DNA of 16,004 nucleotides from an uncultured Petrimonas sp. GTDB lineage: Bacteria > Bacteroidota > Bacteroidia > Bacteroidales > Dysgonomonadaceae. The translations under genes were made by a program, and so were the position numbers. The stretch is taken from positions 1-16,004 of the forward strand of contig CAKTUP010000033.1 of NCBI GenBank assembly GCA_934621705.1, given 5' to 3'. Within the stretch, counting starts at the first letter, position 1, and the number at the start of each line of letters is the position of its first letter. Positions 14,442-16,004 of the stretch are shown here, piece by piece. The notes under the pieces are model-generated. The model was not told the origin of the DNA. It worked only from the letters and a program-made list of their open reading frames with translations, and searched no databases.

Positions 14442-14468
14442 GCATCAGACCGCTAATCGGTCAGATGC
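14442..14468 (+). repeat. REP palindrome a
   Basis: A 27-nt hairpin with outer stem GCATC/GATGC, an A-A mismatch, inner stem GACCG/CGGTC and a 5-nt loop CTAAT. GGAG follows at 14469-14472. Same orientation as the copy at 15106-15132. Confidence 0.85.
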
Positions 14469-14476
14469 GGAGCGCA

Positions 14477-14503
14477 GCGTCTGACCGATCGCCGGTCTGA
14501 CGC
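14477..14503 (-). repeat. REP palindrome b (inverted relative to a)
   Basis: The same 5 bp - mismatch - 5 bp - 5-nt loop plan, with outer stem GCGTC/GACGC, a T-T mismatch, inner stem GACCG/CGGTC and loop ATCGC. The T-T mismatch and AT-starting loop match the reverse complement of REP a. The outer stem differs by a compensated A-T to G-C change. It ends 4 nt before the transposase stop codon. Confidence 0.82.
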
Positions 14504-14507
14504 GTTG

Positions 14508-15092
14508 TTAAATAAAGTCGGAGTCCGTTTTATCTTGTAGCAACAAATATGAAAGCTCGTAAATTTGCTCTAAATCTAAATCAAAAATATCCGCTCCCAT
14601 TTCTTTGTTCACGAGCGTACCTTTTCTTATTCCAACGTAATCAGGAAAAGAAGAAAATTCCCAATCTTCAATTTTTTGCACCAAATTTGCTAATATCGGA
14701 TTTTGATGAATATACATGAAGCAACTCAGAGCATAGTTGTTATCAGTATCGTTTAGCATTTTTGCCTGCGTTTTATGCGCGAAAAGCGCCCCACGTCTGT
14801 CAATACTTTTATTAAGAGCCTGTGAATATGAACTTAAAACTGTGCCAATAGCCCTTGTCAGATATTGCATGTCCTTTACTCTTTCATTTTTGAAAGACAA
14901 AGCCCCACAATCTTTTACGGTAACAATAAAATGAAAATGATTGGGCATTAAGCAATAACATAAAATATGCGCAAAAGGATAAATATGTTTTCTTACTTTT
15001 TGCAAGAAGAAAATGTAATTATCCCTGTTATAAAACACCGTTTCGTTGCTTCGGTTATAAATATGATATGTGCATCCCTCTTCGAAATACAT
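14508..15092 (-). CDS. REP-associated tyrosine transposase (RAYT, Y1/HuH)
   Basis: A 194-residue single-strand DNA transposase of the IS200-related REP-associated class. It has CTYHIYNRSN at the N-terminus, YCLMPNHFHFIV with the HuH metal-binding pair H52 and H54, a basic middle region, the catalytic tyrosine candidate Y127 in FMYIHQNPI and the closing WEFSSFPDYVG segment (144-154). Order, spacing and length all fit an intact RAYT. The product is expected to bind and nick the REP hairpins that flank it. No promoter box was found between it and REP c. Such genes are usually single-copy and host-adapted rather than freely transposing (family knowledge). Confidence 0.9.
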   Translation of the reverse strand: MYFEEGCTYHIYNRSNETVFYNRDNYIFFLQKVRKHIYPFAHILCYCLMPNHFHFIVTVKDCGALSFKNERVKDMQYLTRAIGTVLSSYSQALNKSIDRRGALFAHKTQAKMLNDTDNNYALSCFMYIHQNPILANLVQKIEDWEFSSFPDYVGIRKGTLVNKEMGADIFDLDLEQIYELSYLLLQDKTDSDFI

Positions 15093-15105
15093 TTTTATGT
15101 TTTAT

Positions 15106-15132
15106 GCATCAGACCGGTAATCGGTCAGATGC
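15106..15132 (+). repeat. REP palindrome c
   Basis: Stems GCATC/GATGC and GACCG/CGGTC with an A-A mismatch and a GTAAT loop, identical to REP a except for one loop base. GGAG follows at 15133-15136. It lies 13 nt upstream of the transposase ATG and 8 nt past the dnaG stop codon, and may also serve as a weak dnaG terminator. Confidence 0.85.
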
Positions 15133-15140
15133 GGAGTGGT

Positions 15141-16004
15141 TTAATACTTTAATATTATCCTTTCTCCCAGATTTTTTGCCAGCACTTTTTTTAAATCCTG
15201 TAATTGTAAAAACCTGTTCATCAACTCCATTTCTTCTTCCGAATCGGCAGTTTCCAGTTTTTTGTTCAACTCTTTAATCATTTGCATGATATGTGCATTT
15301 TTAAGTTCGGTGGTGGCGCGTATGACCAGTTTATCCAGAAAGTTTCGCTCACGAAGGCGGGAGCTTTTTTCGTCTTCGCTTTCCCCGATTGACTTAGCAT
15401 GAATTTTACTCAACTGATATTTGTCGCTGATTAAATCGGTAGCTAATTTGCTGATCTTGGGGTCGTGATGCGTGAGAAAATGGCGGTCGCAAATAAACGA
15501 TTCGTCCCCGATTCTCTCGCAGGCTTCTTCAAAAAGAGCCCGATATAAATTATTGGAAAAGAAAACCTCATCGGGGAAAATAAATTTATCCCGTTGCAAA
15601 TCAAATTTGATAACTTCTATCACCGACGGGCCATCTTCAATGGTTACCTCAACCTCTATTTCCTTGTCATTTTCTTTCCGTTTTTCTTTTTCGTACCTCA
15701 CGAAAATGGGCAACGTTCCGTACCTGACGATATACCGGATGAGTTCCCGTTCCGATTTTTCGTAAGGGTTTCTTGCTGTTGCAAGTTTTTTGTTTTCAAC
15801 GATTTCGGTTTCAGTAGAAGCTTCTCTTTCAGCGGTCGTTACTCTCGATTCTTCCTTTCCTTGTTGTTCTTTTCTCTTCTCGTAATTTTTAATCCGAATT
15901 TTATTTACGGCAGCGATAATCACGTCTTCGCGCATATTTAGAAGCGTTGCCGTATCCTGAATATAAATAGAGCGCTTGATGTTATCGGGAATAAGCGCGA
16001 TGCT
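15141..16004 (-). CDS. dnaG: DNA primase DnaG, C-terminal part (cut by window edge)
   Basis: The reading frame is open from the right edge to the stop at 15141, giving 287 visible residues. An internal ATG at 15935 is not the start: the 23 codons before it (SIALIPDNIKRSIYIQDTAT and on) continue the protein. Reading on through NMREDVIIAAVNKIRIKNYEKRK is characteristic of Bacteroidota DnaG between the TOPRIM core and the helicase-binding domain. The C-terminal region (FICDRHFLTHHDPKISKLATDL and ELKNAHIMQMIKELNKKLE) is helical and would contact the replicative helicase. The zinc-binding and TOPRIM domains lie beyond the window. DnaG makes the RNA primers for replication. It is followed immediately by the REP/transposase unit. 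Confidence 0.88.
   Translation of the reverse strand, partial: SIALIPDNIKRSIYIQDTATLLNMREDVIIAAVNKIRIKNYEKRKEQQGKEESRVTTAEREASTETEIVENKKLATARNPYEKSERELIRYIVRYGTLPIFVRYEKEKRKENDKEIEVEVTIEDGPSVIEVIKFDLQRDKFIFPDEVFFSNNLYRALFEEACERIGDESFICDRHFLTHHDPKISKLATDLISDKYQLSKIHAKSIGESEDEKSSRLRERNFLDKLVIRATTELKNAHIMQMIKELNKKLETADSEEEMELMNRFLQLQDLKKVLAKNLGERIILKY

Larger units (their letters stand above)
14436..15136. mobile_element. REP-associated tyrosine transposase unit (REPtron-like)
   Basis: A 37-nt direct repeat occurs at 14436-14472 and 15100-15136 with a single mismatch (C14453 against G15117), and encloses a Y1/HuH transposase gene. Each copy holds a REP palindrome followed by GGAG, and a third REP lies at 14477-14503 in inverted orientation. 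Such a gene-plus-REPs layout is known from RAYT systems in proteobacteria. The unit sits between dnaG and the ABC genes, 4 nt outside the dnaG stop region. Confidence 0.8.

Noticed and set aside
15141..15935. A complete 264-residue gene starting at 15935
   Set aside because: The frame continues unbroken to the window edge with recognisable primase sequence, so this ATG is internal to dnaG.

Overview
The window looks like a chromosomal segment of a Bacteroidota bacterium, probably Bacteroidales-like. The evidence is: promoters of the TTTG / TAnnTTTG type with 19-21 bp spacers in front of several genes; few visible Shine-Dalgarno sequences; short exported lipoproteins and barrel proteins typical of that phylum; lysine/meso-diaminopimelate synthesis through LL-diaminopimelate aminotransferase next to diaminopimelate epimerase; and a primase C-terminal region of the Bacteroidota type. 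Nothing points to a plasmid or prophage. Family names come from recognised motifs, not from searches.

Layout: (1) 45-1957, minus strand: a small Spy/CpxP-like secreted protein, the tRNA-dihydrouridine synthase dusB and an ArsC/Spx-like thioredoxin-fold protein. (2) 2113-3970, minus strand: four small envelope proteins (unknown lipoprotein, HMA-like periplasmic protein, small beta-barrel, lipocalin-like lipoprotein) with 23-30 nt gaps, a promoter at 4009-4039 and a terminator-like hairpin at 1995-2024, so probably one operon. (3) 4105-6719, plus strand: a canonical promoter, then a TPR-type sensor histidine kinase overlapping a NarL/LuxR response regulator. (4) 6712-8788, minus strand: an exported GH29 alpha-L-fucosidase with its own promoter, overlapping the regulator tail to tail by 8 nt. 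(5) 8798-9184: an array of about 18 diverged 21-bp repeats between the fucosidase promoter and dapL. (6) 9233-11379, minus strand: dapF-dapL, preceded by a strong hairpin with a U-tract inside its leader. (7) 11457-12083, plus strand: a vapBC-like toxin-antitoxin pair. (8) 12114-14412, minus strand: a NatAB-like ABC exporter. (9) 14436-15136: a REP-associated tyrosine transposase between REP palindromes. (10) 15141 to the right edge, minus strand: the C-terminal half of the primase DnaG.

How the genes work together: DapL makes LL-diaminopimelate and DapF converts it to meso-diaminopimelate for lysine and peptidoglycan. The kinase and regulator form a two-component pair. The ABC ATPase and permease form one exporter. 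VapB would neutralise VapC. The REP palindromes are the likely substrates of the transposase they flank. The parts most worth a second look are the 21-bp array, the REP/transposase unit and the dapF leader hairpin.
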